A stretch of DNA of 64,000 nucleotides from Segetibacter koreensis DSM 18137 (lineage in GTDB: Bacteria > Bacteroidota > Bacteroidia > Chitinophagales > Chitinophagaceae), in NCBI RefSeq assembly GCF_000374045.1, contig NZ_KB893337.1, forward strand, positions 248,172 through 312,171, read 5' to 3'. Both the position numbers and the translations under genes were made by a program. A model generated the notes under the pieces. It worked only from the letters and a program-made list of their open reading frames with translations. It was not told where the DNA came from and did not search any database. This document shows positions 26,526 to 34,189 of the stretch, one piece after another (position 1 is the stretch's first letter; each line of letters opens with the position of its first letter).

Positions 26526-27389
26526 TCAGCTTTTTATTCCTGCAATAAATGAGAGTATTTTTTCAGCAATTGTATCATCGCGGTAAAGACTGTGCCCAAG
26601 ACCTTCGGTAATGACAAAATCAACATTAGGCAATTCTAACCGGGTTAAAAATTCCATGTCTTTATACGGAGTTATTGTGTCGCCTTTATCGTGAAGCCAC
26701 AAGGTTGGGATTGTTACAGATTGTATAATTCTTGCTACCGAATACCAGGAAGAAGGATGCCCCTCAATTTGCAATATCAATTTTTCCATTTCCTCTTTTA
26801 ACTTGTCACTTATTGATAGAAAACGGCAGAAGTCATTTAAAGAACGAGTTGTCTCAGTAGCCGGAGCCACTAATACAAGTCTTTTCAGATCATTCATTTT
26901 CACTTTTTCAATTGCAAGCGCCACCGCAATTCCGCCAAAAGAATGAGCCATAATAGCCTCAAACGGTCCATAATCCGCATTTATTTTTAATATCATATCC
27001 CTATACAACAACGCGGTAATCGTTTTTCCTGAGCTTACTCCATGACCTGGTGCATCAAAAGCAAATACTTCAAAACCTTCTTTTAATAACGGCTCAATGT
27101 ATCTTTCAAACCTGTAACTATTGCTATCGAACCCATGGCAAATTAATACTTTAGGTGCAATTGAATTGTCCGGTTTCCAAGAAAAACCGTTTATGTCATG
27201 ATTCTTAAACGTAAAAGATAATTTATTAGCTTTTAGAAACACAGAAGGAATATCGTAACTCCTTCTTTTTGAATACGGTGTACAAAATAATTCAAATACT
27301 TCTTTAGTTGCTTTTGCCAGAGATACCCGCTCAAGCGCTTTGAATTTAATTCTATAATACGCTAAGACAATTCTTTGTATTAATTTCAT
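26526..27389 (-). CDS. Alpha/beta hydrolase
   Basis: 287 residues with no signal peptide. Alpha/beta-hydrolase features: oxyanion region CHGFDSNSYRFERY, DAPGHGVSSGKT, nucleophile elbow AHSFGG (Ser), acid in LWLHDKGDTITPY and catalytic His in GLGHSLYRDD. Cytoplasmic esterase/lipase-like enzyme; substrate unknown. Only 24 bp separate its start from the divergent DUF2520 gene, and a minus-strand -7 element TACTTTTG lies at 27405-27412. Confidence 0.9.
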   Translation of the reverse strand: MKLIQRIVLAYYRIKFKALERVSLAKATKEVFELFCTPYSKRRSYDIPSVFLKANKLSFTFKNHDINGFSWKPDNSIAPKVLICHGFDSNSYRFERYIEPLLKEGFEVFAFDAPGHGVSSGKTITALLYRDMILKINADYGPFEAIMAHSFGGIAVALAIEKVKMNDLKRLVLVAPATETTRSLNDFCRFLSISDKLKEEMEKLILQIEGHPSSWYSVARIIQSVTIPTLWLHDKGDTITPYKDMEFLTRLELPNVDFVITEGLGHSLYRDDTIAEKILSFIAGIKS

Positions 27390-27404
27390 CGTATGTAATT
27401 AATT

Positions 27405-27412
27405 CAAAAGTA
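27405..27412 (-). promoter_or_regulatory. Candidate -7 element of the alpha/beta hydrolase gene
   Basis: CAAAAGTA on the plus strand reads TACTTTTG on the minus strand, an exact TAnnTTTG match 15 bp upstream of the hydrolase start. No clear -33 element; that region would lie within the first codons of the divergent DUF2520 gene. Confidence 0.35.
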
Positions 27413-27413
27413 T

Positions 27414-28214
27414 ATGAAAGTTGTTATTATAGGTACAGGAAATGTAGCCACCGTATTAGGCAAAAGAATACAGGAAGCCGGACACGAAATTATACAAGTG
27501 ATAGGCAGACATTTTGAAAAAGCGAATTCCCTGGCTGCTCAACTACATACTGGTTCAGCTTATAATGTTCGTTATATAAACTTATGGGCAGATATTTATG
27601 TCATAGCTGTTTCAGACACAGCTATTTCTGCTGTAGCTTCCCAGTTAAAGTTGAATAACAAGATTGTGGTTCATACTGCTGCTGCTGTATCAAAAGATGT
27701 ATTGGCAGGATGCAGCGAGAACTACGGTGTTATGTATCCTTTACAAACTCTTACTAAAGAGACAGCTTCAATACCTCCTATTCCCATCTTAATAGACGGA
27801 AATAATGACGTTACCAAAAAAACACTAAAAGAGTTTGCAACAGATTGGGCCGATACTGTAAAAGTTGCAAGCGATGAAGAAAGATTGAAACTGCATGTTG
27901 CAGCTGTATTTGTTAGTAATTTCTCAAATTATCTTTTTACAATTATAGAACAATACTGCACCAAGGAACAGTTGAAATTCAATATATTATATCCTTTAAT
28001 TGAAGAAACAATAACAAAGCTGAAAGCCTTCAATCCTGCCGCTGTACAGACCGGTCCTGCTGTCAGAAAAGATTACATCACAATTCAAAAACACAAAGAT
28101 GTCTTGCAGAATTACCCGGAATTAAGCGATTTGTATAACTTATTGACAAACAGTATCATAGCGTTTTATGATAAAAATAGTACTTTAAGTAGTCATGAAG
28201 AAGTGCCTTTATAA
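27414..28214 (+). CDS. DUF2520 protein, Rossmann-like NADP oxidoreductase-type
   Basis: 266 residues. N-terminal Rossmann domain with GTGNVATVLGKRIQEAGHEI and AVSDTAISAVASQL, in the F420/NADP oxidoreductase-P5C reductase-like clan, followed by the DUF2520 helical domain (LKLHVAAVFVSNFSNYLF, then TGPAVRKDYITIQKHKDVL). Members are widely conserved but enzymatically undefined. It is divergent from the hydrolase and precedes the ferredoxin-IscX-KdsC-UbiA run on the same strand. Confidence 0.88.
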   Translation: MKVVIIGTGNVATVLGKRIQEAGHEIIQVIGRHFEKANSLAAQLHTGSAYNVRYINLWADIYVIAVSDTAISAVASQLKLNNKIVVHTAAAVSKDVLAGCSENYGVMYPLQTLTKETASIPPIPILIDGNNDVTKKTLKEFATDWADTVKVASDEERLKLHVAAVFVSNFSNYLFTIIEQYCTKEQLKFNILYPLIEETITKLKAFNPAAVQTGPAVRKDYITIQKHKDVLQNYPELSDLYNLLTNSIIAFYDKNSTLSSHEEVPL

Positions 28215-28215
28215 A

Positions 28216-28243
28216 GAAGCAGAAAACTTCAATTTTCTACTTC
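28216..28243 (+). terminator. Candidate terminator after DUF2520 gene
   Basis: Stem GAAGCAGAAAA / TTTTCTACTTC with one mismatch and a 6-base loop, just after the stop codon; followed by T-rich sequence after a short gap. Confidence 0.5.
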
Positions 28244-28418
28244 TTATAGTTTTTCTTTCGATACCGTTCCTTATACAATAAAAGGGAATGTCTTATTACA
28301 GATTAATTGAAATCATGTCTAATTATTCATCTATGTTTTTATACAGCTATTTGTGATTATATAAAACGCAAAATTCCCCCCTTATTTAATTTCAACACTT
28401 TTCGACAATGATTTCTAA

Positions 28419-28426
28419 TACTTTTG
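28419..28426 (+). promoter_or_regulatory. Candidate -7 element of the ferredoxin-iscX unit
   Basis: TACTTTTG, an exact TAnnTTTG match, 18 bp before the ATG at 28445, implying a very short leader. No strong -33 TTTG at the expected 19-20 bp upstream. Confidence 0.35.
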
Positions 28427-28444
28427 CAGCCAAAGAAAGAAATT

Positions 28445-28780
28445 ATGTACACTGTAAAGTTGAGATTTGAAGAGAAAGGCCGGAAACCCGTTACGTTGAC
28501 CAATATTGAACCAGATCAAAGTATACTCGAAGTAGCTTTGCTTAATGATATAGAACTTCATCATAATTGCGGCGGCGTTTGCGCTTGCAGCACCTGTCAT
28601 GTTTACATTGATAAGGGTGAAGATTATCTAGAGGAACTCACCGACAAAGAGGAGGACTTTATTGATCGGGCCGTTAATCCCCGAATCAATTCGCGGCTTG
28701 GTTGCCAGTGCGTTTTATTAGATGGAGATGGAGAAATTGAGGTAACATTGCCCGACCAGACACAATTTCTTGGAGAATAA
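28445..28780 (+). CDS. Adrenodoxin-type [2Fe-2S] ferredoxin
   Basis: 111 residues from ATG 28445 (MYTVKLRFEE); an upstream TTG at 28424 overlaps the candidate promoter and is rejected. The cluster ligands follow the adrenodoxin spacing: C42, five residues, C48, two residues, C51, and the last Cys at 87 or 89 (RLGCQC). Fold pattern VTLTNIEPDQSILEVALLND is normal. The next gene is iscX, so this ferredoxin most likely donates electrons in Fe-S cluster assembly (the role of Fdx in the Isc pathway). Confidence 0.93.
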   Translation: MYTVKLRFEEKGRKPVTLTNIEPDQSILEVALLNDIELHHNCGGVCACSTCHVYIDKGEDYLEELTDKEEDFIDRAVNPRINSRLGCQCVLLDGDGEIEVTLPDQTQFLGE

Positions 28781-28835
28781 AGAATAAGTTTTGCTTAATA
28801 TTTCAATTTAAAATTTAATTACAAAATCACCAGAT

Positions 28836-29075
28836 ATGGCTCAGTACGAACCACCGATTTATTGGAAAGATTATGAAGATGTGGCCTTAAAACTTTATGA
28901 ACGATTCGGTGATAGTTTTAATGAAGGCAAAATTTACCGCGTTCGTTTTACTGACCTCCTAGAATATATACTTCAAATTGAAGGTTTTGCGGGCGTGAGG
29001 GAAGAAAGCAATGAAGGTCACTTAGAAATGATTCAAAGCGCCTGGGTATATGAGTGGAGAGACAATCAGAAATAG
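28836..29075 (+). CDS. iscX: Fe-S cluster assembly protein IscX
   Basis: 79 residues, a compact acidic winged-helix protein. The IscX signature is clear: IYWKDYEDVALKLYERF, then IYRVRFTDLLEYILQIEGF and the acidic end NEGHLEMIQSAWVYEW. IscX binds IscS and iron and tunes cluster assembly. It follows the ferredoxin by 55 bp, a partial isc-type arrangement; IscS, IscU and IscA are not in the window. Confidence 0.92.
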   Translation: MAQYEPPIYWKDYEDVALKLYERFGDSFNEGKIYRVRFTDLLEYILQIEGFAGVREESNEGHLEMIQSAWVYEWRDNQK

Positions 29076-29169
29076 ACGGCTTTCCCAGCTATTTAAGAAT
29101 AACAATAATAGGTAGCTTAATTTAAAATATTACATTCTATATCACATCATCAGTTTAATCTGTTAATCA

Positions 29170-29691
29170 ATGAACCTCCTGGAATTGTTTAAGTCTGTTA
29201 CCACACTTGCTTTTGATGTCGATGGCGTTTTAACGGATGGCTCACTAACTATTTTACCAAATGGAGTCATGGCAAGAAAGATGAATGTAAAAGACGGTTA
29301 CGCTATACAGTTAGCAATAAAGAAAGGTTACAACATAGTGATTATTTCTGGTGGCAATTCAGAGGAGGTGACAGATCGATTAATCAAACTGGGAGTCAGC
29401 GATGTGTTTATGAAAGTAACCGATAAAGTGAGTGTATTAAATAACTATTTGCAAAAACACCATCTTTCCTGGAAAGAGGTACTATATATGGGGGACGACA
29501 TACCAGATCTTATTGTTATGAAAAAGGTTGGCATTGCCTGCTGCCCTTCAGATGCAGTTGAAGAAATAAAGGAACTTTCTCACTATATATCCCCGCGACG
29601 CGGTGGCGATGCGTGTGGCCGGGATGTAATTGAAAAAGTTTTGAAGTTGAGAGGACATTGGAGTGATGATACTCATATACCATCTAAATAA
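29170..29691 (+). CDS. KdsC-like HAD phosphatase (KDO 8-phosphate phosphatase)
   Basis: 173 residues, cap-less C0 HAD protein that forms tetramers in this family. Motif I is FDVDGVLTDG with Asp16 and Asp18, motif II VIISGG, motif III Lys in MKVTDKVSVL, and motif IV MGDDIPD. The C-terminal SPRRGGDACGRDVIEKVL matches KdsC, which releases phosphate from KDO 8-phosphate for lipopolysaccharide core synthesis. A sialic-acid/KDN phosphatase is the alternative. Same strand as the UbiA gene, 53 bp downstream. Confidence 0.87.
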   Translation: MNLLELFKSVTTLAFDVDGVLTDGSLTILPNGVMARKMNVKDGYAIQLAIKKGYNIVIISGGNSEEVTDRLIKLGVSDVFMKVTDKVSVLNNYLQKHHLSWKEVLYMGDDIPDLIVMKKVGIACCPSDAVEEIKELSHYISPRRGGDACGRDVIEKVLKLRGHWSDDTHIPSK

Positions 29692-29744
29692 ATTAATAAG
29701 AATTTCTCTATTTCCTACTTTAATTTACTTATAAATCATTTTTT

Positions 29745-30683
29745 TTGAAACTTACCCAGGCATTTTTGCGGTTAGTGCGGTGGCCCAATTTGGTATTCAT
29801 TGCTATAACACAAATTTTATTTGTGTATTGCATTGTTCATCCTGTTATGTTTTCCGCGGGTGCCACTCCTAACATTCATGGAGTTTATTTCATTTTATTA
29901 ATGATTTCTTCGGTTATCATTGCTGCTGCAGGATATATTATAAATGATTACTTCGACATCAACATTGACCTGATAAATAAACCAGACAAACTTGTTGTTG
30001 ATAAAATCATTAGTCGCCGATGGGTAATTTTCTGGCACCTTGTTTTAAGCGTCGCTGGCATTATTATGGGGCTTTATATTGACTGGAAAACAAATGTCCG
30101 CTTTCTCAGTCTTGCTAATTTGGCTTGTGTAGCATTACTGTTTTTCTATTCTATTTCTTTAAAAAAGAAGCTGTTATCTGGCAATGTTGTCATTTCAGCT
30201 TTAACTGCATGGGTGATTCTTGTTGTTGGCTGGTGCGAAACTTCCAACTTGCTTCAGCCGAATCTTATTGGCTCCTTCACTGAAAAAATCACCCGGATAT
30301 CTTTTTTTTATGCAGGTTTCGCATTTATCATTTCATTGGTAAGAGAGGTGGTAAAAGATATGGAAGATATGGAAGGTGACAGGCGCTATGGATGTAATAC
30401 AATGCCCATTGCCTGGGGTATAAATGCCACAAAAGTTTTTTTAGCCGTATGGCTGATAGTACTAATCAGTGCATTGTTGATTGTACAATTTTACGTATTG
30501 GTATTTCACTGGTGGTGGAGTGCCATTTATTGTATAATACTAATTATTATTCCTTTATTGTACATTTTTAAAAAACTGTTCTCGGCTAAGAACAGTGATG
30601 ACTATCACCGGTTAAGTTCACTTATAAAACTTGTAATGTTTACCGGCATTCTTTCCATGATATTTTTCAGGTTATATTTATAG
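29745..30683 (+). CDS. UbiA-family prenyltransferase (geranylgeranylglycerol-phosphate-type)
   Basis: 312 residues, about nine membrane helices. The start is TTG at 29745 (KLTQAFLRLVRWPN follows); no ATG lies closer. The two Asp-rich prenyl-diphosphate/Mg2+ sites are NDYFDINIDLINKPDKLVV and REVVKDMEDMEGDRRYG. In Bacteroidota this branch is annotated as (digeranyl)geranylgeranylglycerol-phosphate synthase-like, an archaeal-type ether-lipid step; menaquinone/haem UbiA roles are less likely given the branch but not excluded. Downstream of kdsC. Confidence 0.85.
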   Translation: MKLTQAFLRLVRWPNLVFIAITQILFVYCIVHPVMFSAGATPNIHGVYFILLMISSVIIAAAGYIINDYFDINIDLINKPDKLVVDKIISRRWVIFWHLVLSVAGIIMGLYIDWKTNVRFLSLANLACVALLFFYSISLKKKLLSGNVVISALTAWVILVVGWCETSNLLQPNLIGSFTEKITRISFFYAGFAFIISLVREVVKDMEDMEGDRRYGCNTMPIAWGINATKVFLAVWLIVLISALLIVQFYVLVFHWWWSAIYCIILIIIPLLYIFKKLFSAKNSDDYHRLSSLIKLVMFTGILSMIFFRLYL

Positions 30684-30916
30684 TAACCCTGTGAAGGAGA
30701 AATAGACTTTGCCAAATGCTGTTCAACAAAAGGCACCTAATAAAAATAATCGATTTCAATAGCAGTTGAAGCATCGAGCAAAAAAAGGAATTCTCTTTTC
30801 AAGAAATAAAACTGCACGTTCAGCGGTAAAATTTTGAAGGTATCAGGTTTTTAAAGCTAGCAATAATGCAGATAAAAATTCATATTCTTTCTGTATATAT
30901 ATCTAGCACAATGTGT

Positions 30917-31669
30917 TTAATTCATTTTCTTCTTTAAAGTACTTACTTGTTCCTGGAGATTGTTTACAAGATTAGCCAGTTGATTTACGTCCCACCGTTG
31001 TTGAACATTTGCTTTTGCAATAATCATTTGAGCCTGCCACAATTCAACTATTTCCTCTGTATTTACCTGGTAAGGTTCATACAAGGGGTTGTCGCTTACA
31101 AGTGTTACTTTGTTTTTACTACGGTTGCTTCTTAAAACTCTTTTATAAACAATGCCCTCACTTCGCGAAACAACGATGTAGGTATTGCTGCTTTTTACCT
31201 GGTCTATCTCTTCCACTTTCTCGCCCACTATTACGGAGCCACTTAGCGTTGGCAGCATACTGTCTCCAATTATTTCAAACGCCCGGTAATTACCTGCGGC
31301 AAGCATGGGTAGTGTAAAAGTATTGAGTTCATCAATAAATTCGGGATCAGCATAACCGGCAAGATAACCAGCAGCAGCCTTTACAGGAACAAATTGAATT
31401 TCACTGGTAGCAGAAGACATTTTCAGATAACGTCTCTTTTCTAAATAAGAGCTTCCTTTAGCACTACTTACATCCTGCAGCAGTAACTCGTCTAAAGACA
31501 TTTTAAAAATTCCACTAACGGTCTCCAACACTTCAATCCTCGGCTCCGCCCGCTCCTCTTCATATGCTCCTAAAAGTGACCGTTTGATTTTAAGCTTACT
31601 TGCAAATTCTTCCTGGGTCCATCCACGCAGTTTGCGAAGGTATTTAAGGTTCTTACCAGCTTGTGACAT
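30917..31669 (-). CDS. XRE-family repressor with S24 (LexA/CI-type) peptidase domain
   Basis: 250 residues. Helix-turn-helix at 6-62 (TQEEFASKLKIKRSLLGAYE), a linker with the Ala-Gly cleavage-site-like AAAG at 98-101, and an S24 domain with catalytic Ser137 (IIGDSMLP) and Lys176 (IVYKRVL), followed by a coiled-coil C-terminus (LANLVNNLQEQVSTLKKKM). The dyad is intact, so self-cleavage on a stress signal is plausible. The start at 31669 is next to two palindromes (31675-31691 and 31700-31712) placed over its own promoter, arguing for autorepression. Confidence 0.9.
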   Translation of the reverse strand: MSQAGKNLKYLRKLRGWTQEEFASKLKIKRSLLGAYEEERAEPRIEVLETVSGIFKMSLDELLLQDVSSAKGSSYLEKRRYLKMSSATSEIQFVPVKAAAGYLAGYADPEFIDELNTFTLPMLAAGNYRAFEIIGDSMLPTLSGSVIVGEKVEEIDQVKSSNTYIVVSRSEGIVYKRVLRSNRSKNKVTLVSDNPLYEPYQVNTEEIVELWQAQMIIAKANVQQRWDVNQLANLVNNLQEQVSTLKKKMN

Positions 31670-31674
31670 AAGAA

Positions 31675-31691
31675 GGCTAATTTGTTTAGCC
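31675..31691. promoter_or_regulatory. Candidate operator 1 of the XRE-S24 repressor
   Basis: Perfect 6-bp inverted repeat GGCTAA-TTTGT-TTAGCC just upstream of the repressor start, at or around its predicted transcription start. It shares the half-site pattern CTAAT...TTAG with the second palindrome at 31700-31712. Confidence 0.5.
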
Positions 31692-31692
31692 G

Positions 31693-31723
31693 CAAATTAC
31701 TAATTTTATTAGCTTATGCAAAA
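31693..31723 (-). promoter_or_regulatory. Candidate promoter of the XRE-S24 repressor
   Basis: On the minus strand: TTTTG (complement of 31719-31723), a 19-bp spacer, then TAATTTG (complement of 31693-31699). This is the Bacteroidota -33/-7 arrangement with the -7 one base shorter than TAnnTTTG. The spacer contains the palindrome CTAATTTTATTAG. Confidence 0.5.
31700..31712. promoter_or_regulatory. Candidate operator 2 of the XRE-S24 repressor
   Basis: Palindrome CTAAT-TTT-ATTAG, lying between the candidate -33 and -7 elements. Centre-to-centre distance to operator 1 is 23 bp, about two helical turns, compatible with cooperative repressor binding. Confidence 0.5.
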
Positions 31724-31780
31724 GATTTTTTTGGGAACAATATTTTTATAATGACTTTTGTAACGAAAGCATTGAATAAT

Positions 31781-32728
31781 ATGGCAAAAGTTAAAAAAGA
31801 AACTTTAGATAAAAACGGAATAAAAGCATCAGAAACTACAACAAAACTAAAACCCGGACAGGGGCCTGAAGAAACCCAGATCAATACTAAAGTAAAGGCA
31901 GCAAAAGAGCCGGAAGCAACTTTTCCAAAAAAATCAGAAAAACCTGCAAAATATCCTAAAGAGGAACGTATCATATTAATCACCAATGATGATGGTGTAA
32001 CTGCTCCCGGACTAATGGCACTGGTAGATGCAGTAAAAGACTTAGGAAAGATAGTGATAATAGCGCCCGATAAAGCACAAAGCGGAATGGGGCATGCCAT
32101 TACAATAGGTTACCCTCTACGTATGGTAAGGGTAAATTATTTCGGTGACAATATCGAGGCTTACTCCTGCAGTGGAACGCCAGTAGATTGCGTGAAACTG
32201 GCAGTGGATAAAGTACTTCATAGAAAACCAGATGTTTGTTTAAGCGGGGTAAACCATGGAGCTAATCACTCTATAAATGTTATTTACTCAGGCACCATGT
32301 CTGCCGCCCTGGAAGCTGCTATTGAAAGTATTCCCAGTGTTGGTTTTTCTTTGCTTGATTACAGTCTCGATGCAGATTTTTCAGGTCCTAAAAAATATGC
32401 ACGGTTGATTGTGCAGCAAATACTCGAAAACCCAATTGACAAGCATCTTTGTTTAAACGTAAATTTTCCTGCTGTAGGAGTTGATGAGCTAAAGGGGGTA
32501 AAAGTTTGTCACCAGGCATATGCAAAATACGAAGAAGACTTTGATGAGCGAGCAGACCCCACGGGGAAAAAATATTACTGGCTTACTGGCGAATTTGTAA
32601 ATTTCGATAAAAGCAAAGACACTGATGTGTGGGCACTCAATCACAATTTTGTAAGCGTGGTGCCGGTTCAGTTTGACTTAACTAACTACAAGCTAAAGGA
32701 AAAGCTAAAGAACACTTTTAATTTTTAA
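31781..32728 (+). CDS. surE: SurE 5'/3'-nucleotidase with N-terminal Lys-rich extension
   Basis: 315 residues from ATG 31781 (MAKVKKETLDKNG); ATG 31751 is an alternative. The catalytic core starts at about residue 65 with ILITNDDGVTAPGL (metal Asp pair) and has SGTPVDCVKLA, the Asn ligand in LSGVNHGANHSI and YSGTMSAALEA, all standard for SurE, which dephosphorylates nucleoside monophosphates. The ~63-residue Lys/Glu/Pro-rich tail before the core is unusual: SurE normally starts a few residues before ILITNDDG. The upstream DNA carries the XRE operators. Next gene is 5 bp downstream. Confidence 0.92.
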   Translation: MAKVKKETLDKNGIKASETTTKLKPGQGPEETQINTKVKAAKEPEATFPKKSEKPAKYPKEERIILITNDDGVTAPGLMALVDAVKDLGKIVIIAPDKAQSGMGHAITIGYPLRMVRVNYFGDNIEAYSCSGTPVDCVKLAVDKVLHRKPDVCLSGVNHGANHSINVIYSGTMSAALEAAIESIPSVGFSLLDYSLDADFSGPKKYARLIVQQILENPIDKHLCLNVNFPAVGVDELKGVKVCHQAYAKYEEDFDERADPTGKKYYWLTGEFVNFDKSKDTDVWALNHNFVSVVPVQFDLTNYKLKEKLKNTFNF

Positions 32729-32733
32729 CCTGC

Positions 32734-33030
32734 ATGTTTAAAAAGAACAACGTTGGCTTTGGATTGCTGTTGGGTTTTATTGCCCCTATTGTAGGATTGT
32801 TGGTTTATTATCTTGTACAATTTAGAAATGTTACAAGCCTGTCGGGCTTTTTTTATTACGTTGCAACAGAAAAAGCATTACTGACAGCAGTAATTAGTGT
32901 ACTACTTGTTGCAAACGCAGGAGTGTTTACCTGGTATGTTAATAAAAGAAAAGACCTCACAGCAAAAGGTGTTTTTATCTCAACCTGTATTTACGGACTC
33001 ACAGCCTTAATATGGAAATTTCTTTCTTAA
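32734..33030 (+). CDS. Small integral membrane protein downstream of surE
   Basis: 98 residues with three predicted membrane helices (GFGLLLGFIAPIVGLLVYYL; ALLTAVISVLLVANAGVFTW; VFISTCIYGLTALIWKF). It begins 5 bp after the surE stop, so the two are surely cotranscribed. No named family recognised. Confidence 0.7.
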   Translation: MFKKNNVGFGLLLGFIAPIVGLLVYYLVQFRNVTSLSGFFYYVATEKALLTAVISVLLVANAGVFTWYVNKRKDLTAKGVFISTCIYGLTALIWKFLS

Positions 33031-33257
33031 CAGATTTGGAAATTGGTTTTTAAAACATCGCATTCATTACCACAATTATATTCTATTTAAAGCGCTTAAT
33101 AAGATCTGTTAGTTATACCAGCTTCTGTATTTCATGGTTCATGGTTGCATCGCAATCACTTTAGTGGTAACGCAATTCTCAGCGTTAATCTTTATTGCTA
33201 ATCTTTCTAAAAAATGTAATACGCTTCTAAAAAGATTTATTGGGTACCAGTATTTTC

Positions 33258-33920
33258 TTAATAAATATGATCGGGCTTAACAAGCTGTGGATATTCTTTC
33301 TGTAGCTTTTTTATTTCAGGTATACTTACCATTTGTACATACCCGCTTCCGGGATTACGATCTATATAATTTTGATGGTATTCTTCGGCCTGCCAGAATT
33401 TTGTAAAAGGCATTAACTGTACAGCAATAGGAGCCTCATACTTACCCGAAGTTTGCATGCTTTTAATATAAGCCTGTGCTAATCGCTTTTCCTGATCATT
33501 TCTATAAAAAAGTATCGAACGATATTGCGTACCATGGTCTGGTCCCTGTCCGTTTACCTGGGTAGGATCCTGGCCTGAAAAATATATTTTTAATAATGTA
33601 GGATAAGTAACAACACTTGAGTCATAGTAAACATTCACAGTTTCAGCATGATCGGTTGTACCGGTTTCGCAAGTTTCGTAAGTAGGATTATTTGTCGTGC
33701 CGCCTGCATAGCCTGATACCGCTTCCTTAACTCCTTTTATGCTTTCAAAAAGCGCTTCTTCATGCCAAAAACATCCCGCTGCAAAAGTTGCCTGGCTATA
33801 TCCTGAAAGTTGCTTCGCTGTTAAATGTGGTTCTATTATTTGTTTTCTTGTTTTTTGTGCGCATGATGTTATAGTAATAATTAATAACACAGAAAACAGT
33901 AAACGCGATACATTCTTCAT
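33258..33920 (-). CDS. msrA: Peptide methionine sulfoxide reductase MsrA, exported lipoprotein
   Basis: 220 residues. A lipoprotein signal (LLIITITSCAQK) sends it to the envelope. The catalytic motif is AAGCFWHEEALF, with the essential Cys in GCFW; then SGYAGGTTNNPTYE, HAETVNVYYD and DHGTQYRSILFY, all MsrA signatures. It reduces methionine-S-sulfoxide in oxidised periplasmic proteins. The residue after GCFW is His instead of the more common Gly/Cys. Monocistronic. Confidence 0.95.
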   Translation of the reverse strand: MKNVSRLLFSVLLIITITSCAQKTRKQIIEPHLTAKQLSGYSQATFAAGCFWHEEALFESIKGVKEAVSGYAGGTTNNPTYETCETGTTDHAETVNVYYDSSVVTYPTLLKIYFSGQDPTQVNGQGPDHGTQYRSILFYRNDQEKRLAQAYIKSMQTSGKYEAPIAVQLMPFTKFWQAEEYHQNYIDRNPGSGYVQMVSIPEIKKLQKEYPQLVKPDHIY

Positions 33921-34012
33921 ATAAATGTTTTTATAAATATACGAAGTGATTATTCGGACGGTTGTTAATGAATTGTATAGGATGAACGAGACTCTTTAAT
34001 TCAACCTCGCCC

Positions 34013-34150
34013 CGTGAACTTCTTTCATAATGTCATTCTTTAAGTCTATAGATGCTGAAATGAGCTCAGTATGATAAATAGGAATGTAAATGCCATACTG
34101 AGCTTGTTTCAATATCATCGTGAACCTTCTTTCAGTACCTCGTCCTGCTA
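34013..34150. repeat. Palindromic intergenic repeat element (REP-like)
   Basis: A 23-bp imperfect inverted repeat (34051-34073 and 34094-34116; 19 of 23 positions match, most others are G-U compatible) with core GCTCAGTATG / CATACTGAGC. It is flanked by two copies of CGTGAAC(C)TTCTTTCA (34012 and 34118 regions). The sequence type (CATACTGAGCTTGTTTCA) resembles dispersed palindromic units seen in many Bacteroidota genomes. It lies between msrA and the GH5 gene. Confidence 0.6.
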
Positions 34151-34189
34151 AAATAATTCTGATTAATATATCAGTCTGTAGTATAAAAT

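Noticed and set aside
31682-31780. Upstream start of surE at 31682 (TTG)
   Set aside because: It would begin inside the operator region of the repressor and add a hydrophobic stretch not seen in SurE.
33258-33920. Loss of MsrA activity because GCFW is followed by His
   Set aside because: The catalytic Cys and the remaining family motifs are intact; the residue after GCFW varies in the family.
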